In this document: in pieces, positions 8,510 through 17,731 of the stretch
Layout of the letters: every line of letters begins with the position of its first letter
Position numbering within the stretch: position 1 is the stretch's first letter
Origin: Clostridia bacterium
GTDB taxonomy: Bacteria > Bacillota > Clostridia > UMGS1883 > UMGS1540
Length of the DNA stretch: 64,000 bases
Reading direction: 5' to 3'
Assembly (NCBI GenBank): GCA_017450025.1
Contig: JAFSYJ010000032.1
Location: forward strand, 45,090 to 109,089
Program-made: the position numbers and the translations under genes
The notes under the pieces: generated by a model
Database searches by the model: none
The model's input: only the letters and a program-made list of their open reading frames with translations
Told to the model about the DNA's origin: nothing

Positions 8510-9550
8510 TTAGATAGAAGCGATAAAGTCAGTCCATATTTTGTCATACAGATCTGTTTTATCTTTAAGGTAGCTGTAAACCTCCGCGGATTCCAAGATG
8601 GCGTCATCAGGATATTGGAAGGATTTTTTAGTTTTTTCGGGAAGCTCTTCATACGCTCCCGTGTGAGGCGTTGAATACCCTATCTCAAGAGCGTTTTTAA
8701 GCGCTGTTTCAGTCTCGCACATAAAGTTTATGAAAAGCTCGGCTTCTTCTTTGTGTTCTGCGTTTTTCGGGATAACCATAGCGTCAACAAAGTAGTTTGT
8801 TCCGTCTGACGGAATAGCAAAGTCAAGGTCGGGATTTTCACTGATGCAGTATGCCGCGTCGCCTGAATACATAACAGCCATCGGGGCTTCTCCCGCTATC
8901 ATCTTATCCATTCCCTCGTCATTTACTCTGCCTGCAACATTGGGCTTTTGTGCAATGAGCTTTTCTTTGGCTTCCTTGAGTTCTTTTTCGCTTGTGGAAT
9001 TCATTGAATAGCCGAGGCTTTTAAGCGTAAGACCGAGTGTGTCGCGCATATCGTTTTTCATAAGAACGCTGCGCTCGTACTTCGGGTCAAAAAGTGTGTT
9101 CCAGGTGAAATCCTTTTCGGACACCTTTGTTTTATCGTAAAGAATACCCAACGTTCCCCACATATACGGCACGGAATATTCGTTTTCGGGGTCATAAGAC
9201 CACCCCTTGTATTTGTCGTCAATATATGAATAATTGGGGATATTGTCAAAATTAAGCTTTTGGAGCAAATCCTCATCTATAAGACGGGCAATCATATAGT
9301 CAGACGGGATCAGAACATCATAGCTTGATCCGCCGCCTTTAAGCTTTGTGTACATTGTCTCGTTATCGGCGTAAGTCTCATAGTTTATTTTAATATTTGG
9401 GTATTTTGCCTCAAAATCGTCAAGAACAGACTCGTCAATGTATTCGCCCCAATTATAAACATTGAGGGTAATCCTGTCCGAATTTCCGCCGCACGCGCTT
9501 AAGCTAAGCGCGACAAGAACAATACTGAGCAAAATAGCTAATTTTTTCAT
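8510..9550 (-). CDS. potD: Spermidine/putrescine-binding lipoprotein
   Basis: Extracytoplasmic substrate-binding protein of the polyamine importer, 346 residues. The signal peptide ends in the lipobox LSAC (Cys20), so it is lipid-anchored. The mature start LNVYNWGEYIDESVL and the later YSVPYMWGTLGILYD are typical of PotD/PotF folds, and W and acidic residues in this family contact the polyamine. Its ATG overlaps the potC stop by four bases, showing tight coupling. Whether spermidine or putrescine is preferred cannot be told. Confidence 0.95.
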   Translation of the reverse strand: MKKLAILLSIVLVALSLSACGGNSDRITLNVYNWGEYIDESVLDDFEAKYPNIKINYETYADNETMYTKLKGGGSSYDVLIPSDYMIARLIDEDLLQKLNFDNIPNYSYIDDKYKGWSYDPENEYSVPYMWGTLGILYDKTKVSEKDFTWNTLFDPKYERSVLMKNDMRDTLGLTLKSLGYSMNSTSEKELKEAKEKLIAQKPNVAGRVNDEGMDKMIAGEAPMAVMYSGDAAYCISENPDLDFAIPSDGTNYFVDAMVIPKNAEHKEEAELFINFMCETETALKNALEIGYSTPHTGAYEELPEKTKKSFQYPDDAILESAEVYSYLKDKTDLYDKIWTDFIASI

Positions 9551-10326
9551 TTTACATTTCTCCTTTGATCGTGGTTGCTTCTCAAGTTCATCACTAAAAG
9601 AAGTATTATTACAGCGGCAAACATCAGCGATGAAAGCGCGTAATTTTCGGGATTTACACCTGTTTTTGACGAATAGACGAGAATGGAAATATTTTGCACG
9701 CCTGCGCCTGTATTGAAAAAGCTTATCACAAAATCGTCTATCGACAGAGTGAGCGACATCAAAAAGCCGCTTATAATACCCGGCATAATATCCGGTATGA
9801 TTATTTTTGAGTATGCGGTTAAAGGCGTCGCACCGAGGTCAAGCGCGGCTTCGTAAACGCTGCGGTTTATTCCGTAAAGCTTTGGCAACACAGACAAAAT
9901 AACATACGGAATACAAAATGTTATATGCGATATTAAAAGCGTTGTAAAACCGAGCCTGAATCTCAAAAATGTAAACAGCATCATCAGAGAGACGCCTGTT
10001 ACTATATCGGAATTCATCATCGGGATATATGTTATGTTAAGCATTGTCTTGCGGAACTTTTCCGAGGAATTATGAAGCGCTATCGCCGAAATTGTTCCTA
10101 TGACTGTTGAGATCACAGCCGCCAAAAGAGCAACAATAACAGTTGTGACGAGAGCGTCCATCATTGACGAATTATGAAAAAGCCTTTGGTACCATACCGT
10201 TGAAAAGCCGCCCCACCTGCCGCGCGATTTTGCGCTGTTAAAAGAAAAAATAACAAGCGTTAAAATCGGAAGGTACAAAAACAGCAAAACGATATAGAAG
10301 TAAGCTTTACTGAAAAACTTTTTCAC
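9547..10326 (-). CDS. potC: Spermidine/putrescine ABC transporter permease PotC
   Basis: Second permease of the polyamine importer: 259 residues, six predicted membrane helices. The EAA loop EAALDLGATPLTAYSKIIIPDIMPGI near residue 170 docks on the ATPase. Start is GTG at 10326, overlapping the potB stop (GTGA) and preceded by GAGGTG. The N-terminal FNSAKSRGRWGGFSTVWYQRLF segment is typical of PotC. Confidence 0.94.
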   Translation of the reverse strand: MKKFFSKAYFYIVLLFLYLPILTLVIFSFNSAKSRGRWGGFSTVWYQRLFHNSSMMDALVTTVIVALLAAVISTVIGTISAIALHNSSEKFRKTMLNITYIPMMNSDIVTGVSLMMLFTFLRFRLGFTTLLISHITFCIPYVILSVLPKLYGINRSVYEAALDLGATPLTAYSKIIIPDIMPGIISGFLMSLTLSIDDFVISFFNTGAGVQNISILVYSSKTGVNPENYALSSLMFAAVIILLLVMNLRSNHDQRRNVK

Positions 10327-11153
10327 AGCATAGTCACCTCCGGCTCATCAGTAAATCGGTTTATGATCCACATACATATAAACACAACAATCATTACGAC
10401 GATGGAAATGGCCGCGCCAAAGCCCCAGTTGCTTGCCCTTGTAAACTGCTGTTCTATAATATCACCGATGAGGATCACATTGCCGCTGCCCAAAAACTGC
10501 GATATTACAAAAGTTGTAACTCCCGGAACAAACACCATTGTTATTCCCGAAAGAACGCCGGGGATACTCAAGGGCAAAATAATGCGTGTAAATCTCGTGT
10601 AAGCGTTACTTCCCAAATCCTCTGCCGCCTCCAGAATATTTGGCGAAATTTTACATATAGATGAATAAATGGGAAAAATCATATACGGCAGAAGGTTATA
10701 CACCATGCCGAACACAACAGCGTTTTCATTGCCGAGAAAGGTATGAGTTCCAAGACCAAGCGCGTCAAGGATTGTATTTATAACCCCCGTGCCTTCCAAA
10801 AGAGTCAGCCAAGCGTAGGTACGCAGGAGAAAATTCATCCACATCGGAGCTATAAACAAAACAAGCAGCAGAGCCTTTTTCTTAAAAGTGTTCCCTGCCA
10901 AGATCATTGCAACAGGATAGCCTGCAAAAAGGCAAATAGCCGTCGCAATAAGCGAAAGCTTGAGTGAGCGCGCCAGCACGAGCAAAAGGTCGGGTCGGAT
11001 AAAAGACTTAAAGTTTTCAAAGGAAAACTGTAAAATATTACCGTCGGATTTTGTAAAGGCATAATAGGCAATCAGAGCAAGCGGAACTAAAATAAGCAAT
11101 ACCATCCAAAGAACAAACGGAAATAAAACTACTGCTTTTCCCAACTTTTTCAA
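10323..11153 (-). CDS. potB: Spermidine/putrescine ABC transporter permease PotB
   Basis: First permease of the polyamine importer: 276 residues with six helices and the EAA loop EAAEDLGSNAYTRFTRIILPLSIPGV near residue 185. Translation starts at TTG (11153) behind AGGAG. It begins 25 bases after the XRE-cupin regulator, so regulator and transporter share one transcript (regulator-potB-potC-potD-potA), the common Firmicute order. Confidence 0.94.
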   Translation of the reverse strand: MKKLGKAVVLFPFVLWMVLLILVPLALIAYYAFTKSDGNILQFSFENFKSFIRPDLLLVLARSLKLSLIATAICLFAGYPVAMILAGNTFKKKALLLVLFIAPMWMNFLLRTYAWLTLLEGTGVINTILDALGLGTHTFLGNENAVVFGMVYNLLPYMIFPIYSSICKISPNILEAAEDLGSNAYTRFTRIILPLSIPGVLSGITMVFVPGVTTFVISQFLGSGNVILIGDIIEQQFTRASNWGFGAAISIVVMIVVFICMWIINRFTDEPEVTML

Positions 11154-11178
11154 TTGCCCGATCTCCTTTCATAACAAA

Positions 11179-11718
11179 TTAAAATGTAGGCGGCGAGGAC
11201 ACCCAAAGTACCGTCGCTGCGTTTTTTGAATCATTTGATAAAAAGTGCGGAAGCCTTGCCTTAAAATAAAAGCACTCGCCCTTTTTGACCTTGTAGTTAT
11301 TCTGTCCTATATGCAGAATTATATTGCCTGACATCACATATCCGAATTCTTCGCCTTCGTGTGCGGAATGTTCCTCGGTCGCACCGCCCGGGTCAATATC
11401 GACCTTGATAGGCTCCATTTCGTTTTTCTGCGCGTCGGACACAAGCCAGTGTATTTTATAGCCTTCTTCGTACTCTGCAACAATTACATCTTCTTTTTTG
11501 TAAACGGTTTTTTCCGAATCAAGATCGCTCCAGAATTCGGTAAAATTAGTGCCGAGGCATGAGAGTATGTCCTCCAGAGTTGACAGGGAAGGAGATGTTA
11601 AATCGGCTTCAAGCTGTGAGATAAATCCTTTTGTCAAATCACACCGCGCGCCAAGCTCGGATTGTGTCAAATTGTTTTTCAGCCTTAAATTTTTGATTTT
11701 GTGGCCTATTTTAATCAT
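11179..11718 (-). CDS. XRE-family regulator with C-terminal cupin (PuuR-like)
   Basis: Transcription factor of about 179 residues: an N-terminal helix-turn-helix (IKNLRLKNNLTQSELGARCDLTKGFISQLE) and a C-terminal cupin beta-barrel with HSAHEGEEFGYVMSG and GECFYFKARLPHFL, which likely binds a small ligand. The ATG at 11718 is chosen over the longer frame because AGGTGATATT precedes it and the HTH starts there. As first gene of the pot operon it probably controls polyamine uptake in response to polyamines, by analogy with PuuR; ligand and sign of control are inferred. Confidence 0.9.
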   Translation of the reverse strand: MIKIGHKIKNLRLKNNLTQSELGARCDLTKGFISQLEADLTSPSLSTLEDILSCLGTNFTEFWSDLDSEKTVYKKEDVIVAEYEEGYKIHWLVSDAQKNEMEPIKVDIDPGGATEEHSAHEGEEFGYVMSGNIILHIGQNNYKVKKGECFYFKARLPHFLSNDSKNAATVLWVSSPPTF

Positions 11719-11760
11719 AATATCACCTGAAAGGTTAATTAAAATATACTTAAAGTTTAA

Positions 11761-11776
11761 TTTTTGTAAACAAAAA
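11761..11776. promoter_or_regulatory. Candidate operator of the pot operon
   Basis: TTTTTGTAAACAAAAA, a perfect 7-bp dyad with a 2-base centre, starts three bases downstream of the pot -10, a good place for repression by the XRE regulator encoded first in the operon. Confidence 0.45.
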
Positions 11777-11778
11777 CA

Positions 11779-11807
11779 ATTAAAACACACTTTGCGATAT
11801 TTGTCAA
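11779..11807 (-). promoter_or_regulatory. Promoter of XRE-pot operon
   Basis: Minus strand TTGACA, 17-base spacer, TTTAAT (11 of 12 consensus positions), about 60 bases before the regulator ATG. Confidence 0.8.
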
Positions 11808-11887
11808 TAGTTTAGAGCAAAATAATATAACATTTTTTATTTGTTTGACGCATAATAAAAGTAAAAAGCTGAAATTTGCCGTAAAAC

Positions 11888-11916
11888 TTGACTTTTTTTG
11901 GTATTTTTAGTAAAAT
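11888..11916 (+). promoter_or_regulatory. Promoter of zinc-ribbon membrane protein gene
   Basis: TTGACT, 17-base spacer, TAAAAT, followed by AAGGAG before the ATG at 11945. Confidence 0.7.
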
Positions 11917-11944
11917 TAATCTATAAAGAAAAGGAGTTGATTGA

Positions 11945-13024
11945 ATGAAATACTGTTCTCAATGCGGAAATCAAAACGACGACAACGCCAGATTTTGCGC
12001 AAAATGCGGCGCAACGCTCGGAGCACAACAGAGTACACCACAACAGAATACATATACACAGCAGCAGGGGTTTGTTCAACCTATACAAGGAGTGACAAAA
12101 AGGCTTGCTTCAAATGACGCCATAAATGCGCTTAAGCTTACGGGCTCGGGCGGTGCGTTTATGACGCTGGCGATTGCGTACAGCATATCGGTACTTATAA
12201 CGGTGGTTTCTGTTTTTAGAAATATTGTTTCAATGCTTGATGTGGCATCATACTTACCTTCCGGCACGATTGCATCTTCGATTGGCGGCAGTATTATAAG
12301 CCTCGCAATCTGTGGCATTATGCTGGCGGCGTACTGGAAGATTTATTCAGAATCCCGCAAAACCGGCGACATGTTTAAAACAGGAGGACTTTCGATTTTC
12401 AGCGTCTTTTTGTGGATCGCCTTTGTGTTATTATGTATAGGCGTGTTTGCTATGATCGTTTTGTCTTTTATTGCCGGTATAGCGAGCAGGGAAACAGGTA
12501 TAGGCATAGCGGTATTTTTAATAACGCTTGTCGTTTTGATACCTTCCCTTTTGTATATTTTATTTGCGGCAAAATCTGTGGGCAATGCAAAAAAGACAGC
12601 CCAGACGGGAATCGTAGCAGGTAAAGCGTCTGTGTATGTGGCGGTTATAAATATTATTCTTGCGATTTTTGCTTTTCTTTCAATGTTTACATCGGCCGAA
12701 ATGCAGTCGGGGCTGGGAGACTTGCTTTATTACGATATGGACTTGCCGGGAGAGGTTGTTGCACCTATAATGAGCATTGTGGGAGGCAGCGGATTTTTGA
12801 TGATTTTGACGAAGATCGTGAGCGTTGTAAGTTATATCGCATCTACTGTTGTAATATTTAACTATAATGCAAAGATTACTCCTTTGATGAACAGCAGCGC
12901 AGTGCCTTACGCCCAACCTGCGTACAGACCTAATGCAAATCCGTATTCAAACGGAGTTCAGCAGCCAACGGAGCCGATTCCGCCGGTAAACCCACCGCAG
13001 GACACAAATAACGATATATTATAA
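11945..13024 (+). CDS. Zinc-ribbon membrane protein of unknown function
   Basis: A 359-residue protein beginning with a compact zinc ribbon (CSQCGNQNDDNARFCAKCG, Cys4), then a Gln/Thr-rich linker to about residue 50, then five or six hydrophobic helices between about 70 and 310, and a Pro/Asn-rich tail. This zinc_ribbon_2 plus membrane domain layout is common in Clostridia with no assigned role. ATG follows AAGGAG. It stands alone between a promoter and a terminator. Confidence 0.8.
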   Translation: MKYCSQCGNQNDDNARFCAKCGATLGAQQSTPQQNTYTQQQGFVQPIQGVTKRLASNDAINALKLTGSGGAFMTLAIAYSISVLITVVSVFRNIVSMLDVASYLPSGTIASSIGGSIISLAICGIMLAAYWKIYSESRKTGDMFKTGGLSIFSVFLWIAFVLLCIGVFAMIVLSFIAGIASRETGIGIAVFLITLVVLIPSLLYILFAAKSVGNAKKTAQTGIVAGKASVYVAVINIILAIFAFLSMFTSAEMQSGLGDLLYYDMDLPGEVVAPIMSIVGGSGFLMILTKIVSVVSYIASTVVIFNYNAKITPLMNSSAVPYAQPAYRPNANPYSNGVQQPTEPIPPVNPPQDTNNDIL

Positions 13025-13033
13025 AGTAAAGAT

Positions 13034-13056
13034 GCCGTCATTTTGACGGCTCTTTT
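13034..13056 (+). terminator. Terminator after zinc-ribbon protein gene
   Basis: GCCGTCA-TTT-TGACGGC hairpin followed by CTCTTTTT, ten bases after the stop. Confidence 0.8.
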
Positions 13057-13089
13057 TATAATGTTTACACATTATTTAATTTATAGGTA

Positions 13090-13118
13090 TTGTAATCAAA
13101 AAAGAAATCTGTTAAAAT
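13090..13118 (+). promoter_or_regulatory. Promoter of DUF1385-prmC operon
   Basis: TTGTAA, 17-base spacer, TAAAAT, 30 bases before the DUF1385 ATG. The -35 is weak. Confidence 0.5.
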
Positions 13119-13147
13119 AGCAGTATATCAATTAAAGGAATGATTTT

Positions 13148-14065
13148 ATGAACGCTGAACATAAAACAAGTATAGGCGGGCAGGCTCTTATTGAAGGCGT
13201 TATGATGCGCGGGCCGCGTACAACGGCTATGGCTGTCTGGAACCCCGAGGACGAGCTTGTAATTGAAAAATGGCCTACTCCCGGACAAAACAAAAACAGT
13301 ATATTGAAGCTGCCGTTTGTGCGCGGAATATTTAATATGATAGATTCGCTGCGTTTTGGATACAAGTGCTTAATGCGCTCCGCTGAAATAGCAGGACTTG
13401 AGGAAGAAGAAAAAAACGACAAGAAAACGGGTGTTATTATGGGATTTCTGATGACGATCAGCACCGTTCTCGCCATAATTCTTTCGATAGGGTTATTTAT
13501 TTATTTACCGGCAAAGCTCTACGAATGGGTTTCATCCGGTGCACCGTTTTTGCAGTCAAATCTCGGGCGCAGTGCGTTTGAGGGTGTACTGCGTATTATA
13601 ATTTTTGTATGCTATATGCTCTTAATGCTTTTGATGAAGGATATACGGCGGACATTTATGTATCACGGAGCGGAGCATAAAACTATATTTTGCTACGAAG
13701 CCGGACTTGAATTAACTGTTGAAAATGTACGCAAACAGCGCCGTTTCCATCCGCGCTGCGGCACATCGTTTATGATTCTTGTTCTGCTCGTAGGAATAAT
13801 TGTTTCGATGTTTATTCCGTCAACACTTCCTGCGCTGTACCGCACGTTTATTAAGCTTTTGACGATACCTGTTATTGTCGGGATAGGATATGAGCTTATC
13901 AAGCTTGCAGGCAGGGCTGATAATATTTTTACCCGTATAATTTCTGCGCCGGGGCTTTGGCTTCAGCGCATCACAACACGCGAGCCTGACGATAAAATGA
14001 TACAAGCCGCCATTGCCGCAATGACAGAGGTGATTCCCGAAAACAAGGAAGAAGACAAATGGTAA
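13148..14065 (+). CDS. DUF1385 (YqhQ-like) membrane protein
   Basis: A 305-residue protein of the DUF1385 family. Conserved motifs are GGQALIEGVMMRGP near the start, four hydrophobic segments, and YHGAEHKTIFCYEAG near residue 175 with RFHPRCGTSF soon after; the His/Cys content suggests metal binding, but no activity is established for the family. ATG follows AAAGGA. It overlaps prmC by seven bases, a conserved Firmicute arrangement in which prfA normally follows. Confidence 0.9.
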   Translation: MNAEHKTSIGGQALIEGVMMRGPRTTAMAVWNPEDELVIEKWPTPGQNKNSILKLPFVRGIFNMIDSLRFGYKCLMRSAEIAGLEEEEKNDKKTGVIMGFLMTISTVLAIILSIGLFIYLPAKLYEWVSSGAPFLQSNLGRSAFEGVLRIIIFVCYMLLMLLMKDIRRTFMYHGAEHKTIFCYEAGLELTVENVRKQRRFHPRCGTSFMILVLLVGIIVSMFIPSTLPALYRTFIKLLTIPVIVGIGYELIKLAGRADNIFTRIISAPGLWLQRITTREPDDKMIQAAIAAMTEVIPENKEEDKW

Positions 14066-14871
14066 CGCTTGGTACACTTTTGAAAGACGCGCGTCTTGTG
14101 ATTGAAAAATCAGACGCGCTTGTTTTGCTTTGCGAGCTTGTAAAAAAGGATAAAGGCTGGGTCCTGACGCACAGGAGCGAAGAGGTTTCTGACGATGTTT
14201 ACGGCGAATACAGAAAAATGGTAATGCGCCGCGCGGCAGGAGAACCTGTCGCGTATATAACGGGGAAAAAGGAATTTTATTCTCTTGATTTTGAAGTCAC
14301 GCGCGATGTCCTTATCCCCAGACCCGACACAGAGGTTTTGGCAGAATGGGCGATTGAAAATTCAGACAGCCAGACGGAAGTTCTCGACATTTGCACAGGC
14401 AGCGGTTGTCTGGGGCTTACTGTCGCATATTATAAACAATGCAAGGTAACGCTTGTTGATATATCGGAGGCAGCGCTCGGAATTGCCAAAAGAAACGCGG
14501 AAATTTTAGGGATAGACGCAGAGTTTGTTAAATGCGATATACTCACAGATACTTGCAGCGGAAGATATGATGTGATTATATCTAATCCTCCGTATGTTGA
14601 AACGCCGATGCTGGATTCGCTTATGCCAGATGTCCGCTTATATGAGCCCGAGCTTGCGCTTGACGGAGGCCGTGACGGACTGATGTTTTATCCTGTGATA
14701 ATAAAAAAGGCAAGCAGTATTTTGAAGGATAACGGAAAACTCGGCGTTGAGGTTGGGATAGGTCAGGCAAAAGCCGTCGCGGAAACGATGAAGGAAAATA
14801 ATTTTGAAAATATTACAGTTTTAAAAGATCTTGCAGGCATCGAGCGCGTCGTAACAGGATGTAAAAACTGA
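14059..14871 (+). CDS. prmC: Peptide chain release factor N5-glutamine methyltransferase
   Basis: SAM-dependent enzyme that methylates the Gln of the GGQ motif in release factors RF1 and RF2, raising termination efficiency. 270 residues. The N-terminal helical domain precedes LIPRPDTEVL, the SAM motif VLDICTGSGCLGLTVA near residue 112 and catalytic NPPY near residue 176. ATG follows AAGGAAG inside the preceding gene. The target gene prfA, usually adjacent, is not present downstream here. Confidence 0.95.
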   Translation: MVTLGTLLKDARLVIEKSDALVLLCELVKKDKGWVLTHRSEEVSDDVYGEYRKMVMRRAAGEPVAYITGKKEFYSLDFEVTRDVLIPRPDTEVLAEWAIENSDSQTEVLDICTGSGCLGLTVAYYKQCKVTLVDISEAALGIAKRNAEILGIDAEFVKCDILTDTCSGRYDVIISNPPYVETPMLDSLMPDVRLYEPELALDGGRDGLMFYPVIIKKASSILKDNGKLGVEVGIGQAKAVAETMKENNFENITVLKDLAGIERVVTGCKN

Positions 14872-14925
14872 ACAAATAAAATCCTGCCGAATATACTGTT
14901 AATGGGGGAATTTTGGTGGAAAAAT

Positions 14926-15060
14926 ATGAATAAATGTCAATTTACGGCATATCTTGAGGAGGCAAACGCATATCTGTGCTTGTTGAGTAAAAAGCTATGC
15001 CTGAAAAAACAGGAAAAGAAAGCGCAAAGCTTTTTTGATAAATTTAAAAATAAATGCTGA
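14926..15060 (+). CDS. Hypothetical small Cys-containing protein
   Basis: A 44-codon frame (MNKCQFTAYLEEANAYLC...) with GGTGG six bases before the ATG and a stop that falls inside the next terminator. It has four cysteines (positions 4, 18, 25, 44) and a Lys-rich second half. I recognise no family. It could be a real small protein of the prmC transcript or a chance frame. Confidence 0.35.
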   Translation: MNKCQFTAYLEEANAYLCLLSKKLCLKKQEKKAQSFFDKFKNKC

Positions 15061-15084
15061 AGCTTTTAAACAGGCTTCAGCATT
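15053..15084. terminator. Bidirectional terminator between prmC region and HAD gene
   Basis: AATGCTGAAGC (15053-15063) and GCTTCAGCATT (15074-15084), perfect 11-bp arms with AT tracts on both outer sides, between convergent genes. Confidence 0.85.
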
Positions 15085-15087
15085 TAT

Positions 15088-15822
15088 TTATATGAAATTA
15101 TATATAGCATCAGCAACGCCGCCGTCTGAAGCGTGACGGGCTTTATATGTGCAGTATTCAAAAAGCTTAGGCTCTGAATTTGCCACAGCCGCTCCGTTTT
15201 TGCAAACCTTGAACATTTCAACATCATTTTTGCTGTCGCCTATCGCAACACAATCATCTGCCGACAGCTTTATGTGCGGCAAAAGTATTTTTATGCCGTT
15301 GCCTTTGCTCGCGCCTTTTTTAACGCCTTCGCTGTACTGTTCGTACGAAAAAATCTGCAGCGTGTCGCAAAGGCGTTGTTCTTCTTCGTCAGTCAAGCGT
15401 GCGCAGGTGAACTTTAAAATAGACTCGCTTGCGCATTTATCGCGTAAATGCTGCTCGCTTTTAAGGATCTCACGGTTGTCCTCGGTCATATTTTGCAAAT
15501 AAGTAAAATGCGAGCCTTCAAATTTATTCCATTTGCCGTTCTTTTTGAAAATATTATAAACTCTTACGCAGTCTTCAGTGGGAACAGGGCAGGTGTATAA
15601 TTCTTTATTGTCAAACTCAACATAAGCGCCGAGTCCGGCAATAATACCGTCATATTCGAGTCCCGGCATCAGCCGCCAAGGAATATAACTCTTTCCACGA
15701 CCCGTATTAAATACTACAAGATTGCCGCGTTTGCGGGCTTCTTTAATTGCCTTTATATTTTCGGACGGACAAACGCCGCCAAAAAACATTGTGTTGTCCA
15801 AATCTATGAAAAAAGCCGTCAT
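15088..15822 (-). CDS. Cof-type HAD-superfamily phosphatase
   Basis: Haloacid-dehalogenase hydrolase of 244 residues with class IIB cap. Motif I FIDLDNTMF holds the nucleophile Asp and general acid Asp, motif II is VFNTGRG, and motif IV GDSKNDVEMFKVCKNGAAVANSE lies near residue 195. Such enzymes dephosphorylate sugar phosphates or cofactors such as FMN or pyridoxal phosphate; the substrate is not predictable. Only two bases separate it from the DivIVA gene and its own ribosome site is weak, suggesting translational coupling. Confidence 0.88.
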   Translation of the reverse strand: MTAFFIDLDNTMFFGGVCPSENIKAIKEARKRGNLVVFNTGRGKSYIPWRLMPGLEYDGIIAGLGAYVEFDNKELYTCPVPTEDCVRVYNIFKKNGKWNKFEGSHFTYLQNMTEDNREILKSEQHLRDKCASESILKFTCARLTDEEEQRLCDTLQIFSYEQYSEGVKKGASKGNGIKILLPHIKLSADDCVAIGDSKNDVEMFKVCKNGAAVANSEPKLFEYCTYKARHASDGGVADAIYNFI

Positions 15823-15824
15823 TT

Positions 15825-16256
15825 TTATTTATCATCGTCAACAAGGTCGTCCATCTGTGCCTCGTATTTTTTAAGAGTTGCAACGGCGGACATTTTAAGG
15901 CTGTTAATGTTTTCTTTCATTTTTTTTAGCTCTTCCTCTGCAAGCGCGATTTCGGCAGCTTTGTTTGCCTTGATCGTTGCCGCTTCCTCCTCTGCGTCTT
16001 CTATGATCTTTTTGGCGCGCAGTTCTGCGGAAATTACAGCCTTGGCAACAGCGTCTCTTTCTTTTTGCAGTTCTTCAAGTTTTTTAAAGCTTTCGGCATT
16101 TTCAGCAATTAAAGTTTGATTTTGGCTTTTTACCTCGGAAATTTCCTTCTTTTGTTCCTCTATCACCTTTTCATAATCACTTATAATGCTGTCAATATAT
16201 GCCGTAACATCGTCCTTTTTGTAACCAAACAGCCCTTTTCTTATCGTGTTGTTCAT
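15825..16256 (-). CDS. DivIVA-like coiled-coil protein
   Basis: About 143 residues. The N-terminal KGLFGYKKDDVTAYIDSIISDYE is a DivIVA/GpsB-type lipid-binding start, and the rest is a long Glu/Lys/Ala-rich coiled coil (roughly residues 25-135). Such proteins mark cell poles or septa and organise wall synthesis. The ATG at 16256 begins the recognisable domain although AGGAG is 13 bases away; an upstream in-frame start at 16292 would overlap gltX by 17 bases. It is much shorter than classical DivIVA. Confidence 0.8.
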   Translation of the reverse strand: MNNTIRKGLFGYKKDDVTAYIDSIISDYEKVIEEQKKEISEVKSQNQTLIAENAESFKKLEELQKERDAVAKAVISAELRAKKIIEDAEEEAATIKANKAAEIALAEEELKKMKENINSLKMSAVATLKKYEAQMDDLVDDDK

Positions 16257-16275
16257 AGCGTAAAAATTACTCCTT

Positions 16276-17718
16276 TCAAGAAAGTTTTTCAATACCTCTT
16301 CTTATTCTGTCAAGGCTTTCAGCTTTCCCTAAAATGCAGGCGATTTCAATACCGCCGCCGGGGGTAAACGCCTTACCTGAAAGCGCAACTCGGAGTGGCC
16401 ACAAAATTCTCCCGTTTTTGAGTTCGAGAGATGTTGCAAGATCTATCATAGCGTCGTGGATAGTGTCGTGTTCCCAATTGTCTATCCCCTCTAATATAGG
16501 CAATATCTTTTCCAATGCCTCAAGAGAGTTCTCGGGTGTTGTTTTCATTTTTTTATGAGTGTAAAGCTCGGGGGAATAATCGGGCAATTCGTCAATAAAA
16601 TCAAGCTGTTCGGGGATATCCGCAAACTTTTCGGTTCTGTTGTGCAGACAAGACGAAAGCAGGCTGTAATCAACATCGCGTTTAACGGCTTCTTTATAAA
16701 ACGGCATAGCAATTTCCGTAAATTCGTCGAGAGAGAGCCTTCTTATATATTCGCCGTTTATCCAGTTGAGCTTGTCTATATCAAAAATCGCAGGCGACTT
16801 GCTGATACCTGCCACATTGAACGCCTGTACCATTTCGTCAAGAGACATAATTTCTCTGTCGTCGCCGGGGCTCCAGCCAAGAAGTGCAATATAATTTAAA
16901 ATTGCGTCTTTGAGATAACCCTTTACTCTGAAGTCCTCGTATGAAGCGTCGCCTTCGCGCTTGGAGAGCTTTTTGCCGGCTTCCTTCATAACGGGAGAGC
17001 AGTGAACATATTTCGGGATTTCCCACCCAAACGCTTCATAAAGAAGGTTGTATTTAGGGGTTGACGACAGGTATTCACTGCCGCGGATAATGTGTGTGAT
17101 ATTCATAAGGTGGTCGTCAACAACATTTGCAAAATTATATGTCGGCAGACCGTCTGACTTTAAAAGTACATTGTCATCGAGAGTGTCGTTTGGCGCTGTT
17201 ATTTTGCCAAAAACCATATCCTCAAAGGTTGTACTGCCCGAGCGCGGGATCTTTTGTCTAATAACATACGGAACGCCGGCAGCAAGCTTTTCTTCGATTT
17301 CTTCTTTTGAAAGATTGCGGCAATGTCCGTCATACTTTGACGGCAGCTTTGCCTTTTCCTGCTGTTCTCTTACTCTGTCAAGGCGTTCCTTGTCGCAGAA
17401 GCAATAATAAGCCGCGCCTTTTTCAACGAGTTCTTCGGCATATTTTTTATAAATATCGCGCCTTTCGGACTGTATATACGGACCGTAATCGCCGCCAATA
17501 TCAGGACCTTCATCGTGAACAAGGCCTGTTTCCGCAAGTGTTTTATATATGAGGTCAACTGCGCCGTCAACATAGCGTTCCTGGTCTGTATCTTCGATCC
17601 TCAAGATAAAGTCGCCGCCCTCGTGTTTTGCGAGCAGATATGCATATAACGCCGTTCTGAGATTGCCGACATGCATATAGCCTGTCGGACTTGGCGCAAA
17701 GCGTGTTCGTATTTTCAT
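16276..17718 (-). CDS. gltX: Glutamyl-tRNA synthetase
   Basis: Class I aminoacyl-tRNA synthetase attaching glutamate to tRNA-Glu (and probably tRNA-Gln in this group). 480 residues. The HIGH motif appears as HVGN in [22 protein letters not shown], and the KMSKS motif as KLSKREG near residue 248, with the C-terminal anticodon-binding domain present. The ATG at 17718 has AAGGTG six bases upstream; a GTG nine bases earlier is too close to it. Thirteen bases separate gltX from wecB, so the genes are likely one operon. Confidence 0.96.
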   Translation of the reverse strand: MKIRTRFAPSPTGYMHVGNLRTALYAYLLAKHEGGDFILRIEDTDQERYVDGAVDLIYKTLAETGLVHDEGPDIGGDYGPYIQSERRDIYKKYAEELVEKGAAYYCFCDKERLDRVREQQEKAKLPSKYDGHCRNLSKEEIEEKLAAGVPYVIRQKIPRSGSTTFEDMVFGKITAPNDTLDDNVLLKSDGLPTYNFANVVDDHLMNITHIIRGSEYLSSTPKYNLLYEAFGWEIPKYVHCSPVMKEAGKKLSKREGDASYEDFRVKGYLKDAILNYIALLGWSPGDDREIMSLDEMVQAFNVAGISKSPAIFDIDKLNWINGEYIRRLSLDEFTEIAMPFYKEAVKRDVDYSLLSSCLHNRTEKFADIPEQLDFIDELPDYSPELYTHKKMKTTPENSLEALEKILPILEGIDNWEHDTIHDAMIDLATSLELKNGRILWPLRVALSGKAFTPGGGIEIACILGKAESLDRIRRGIEKLS

Positions 17719-17731
17719 TGTCTTCACCTTC

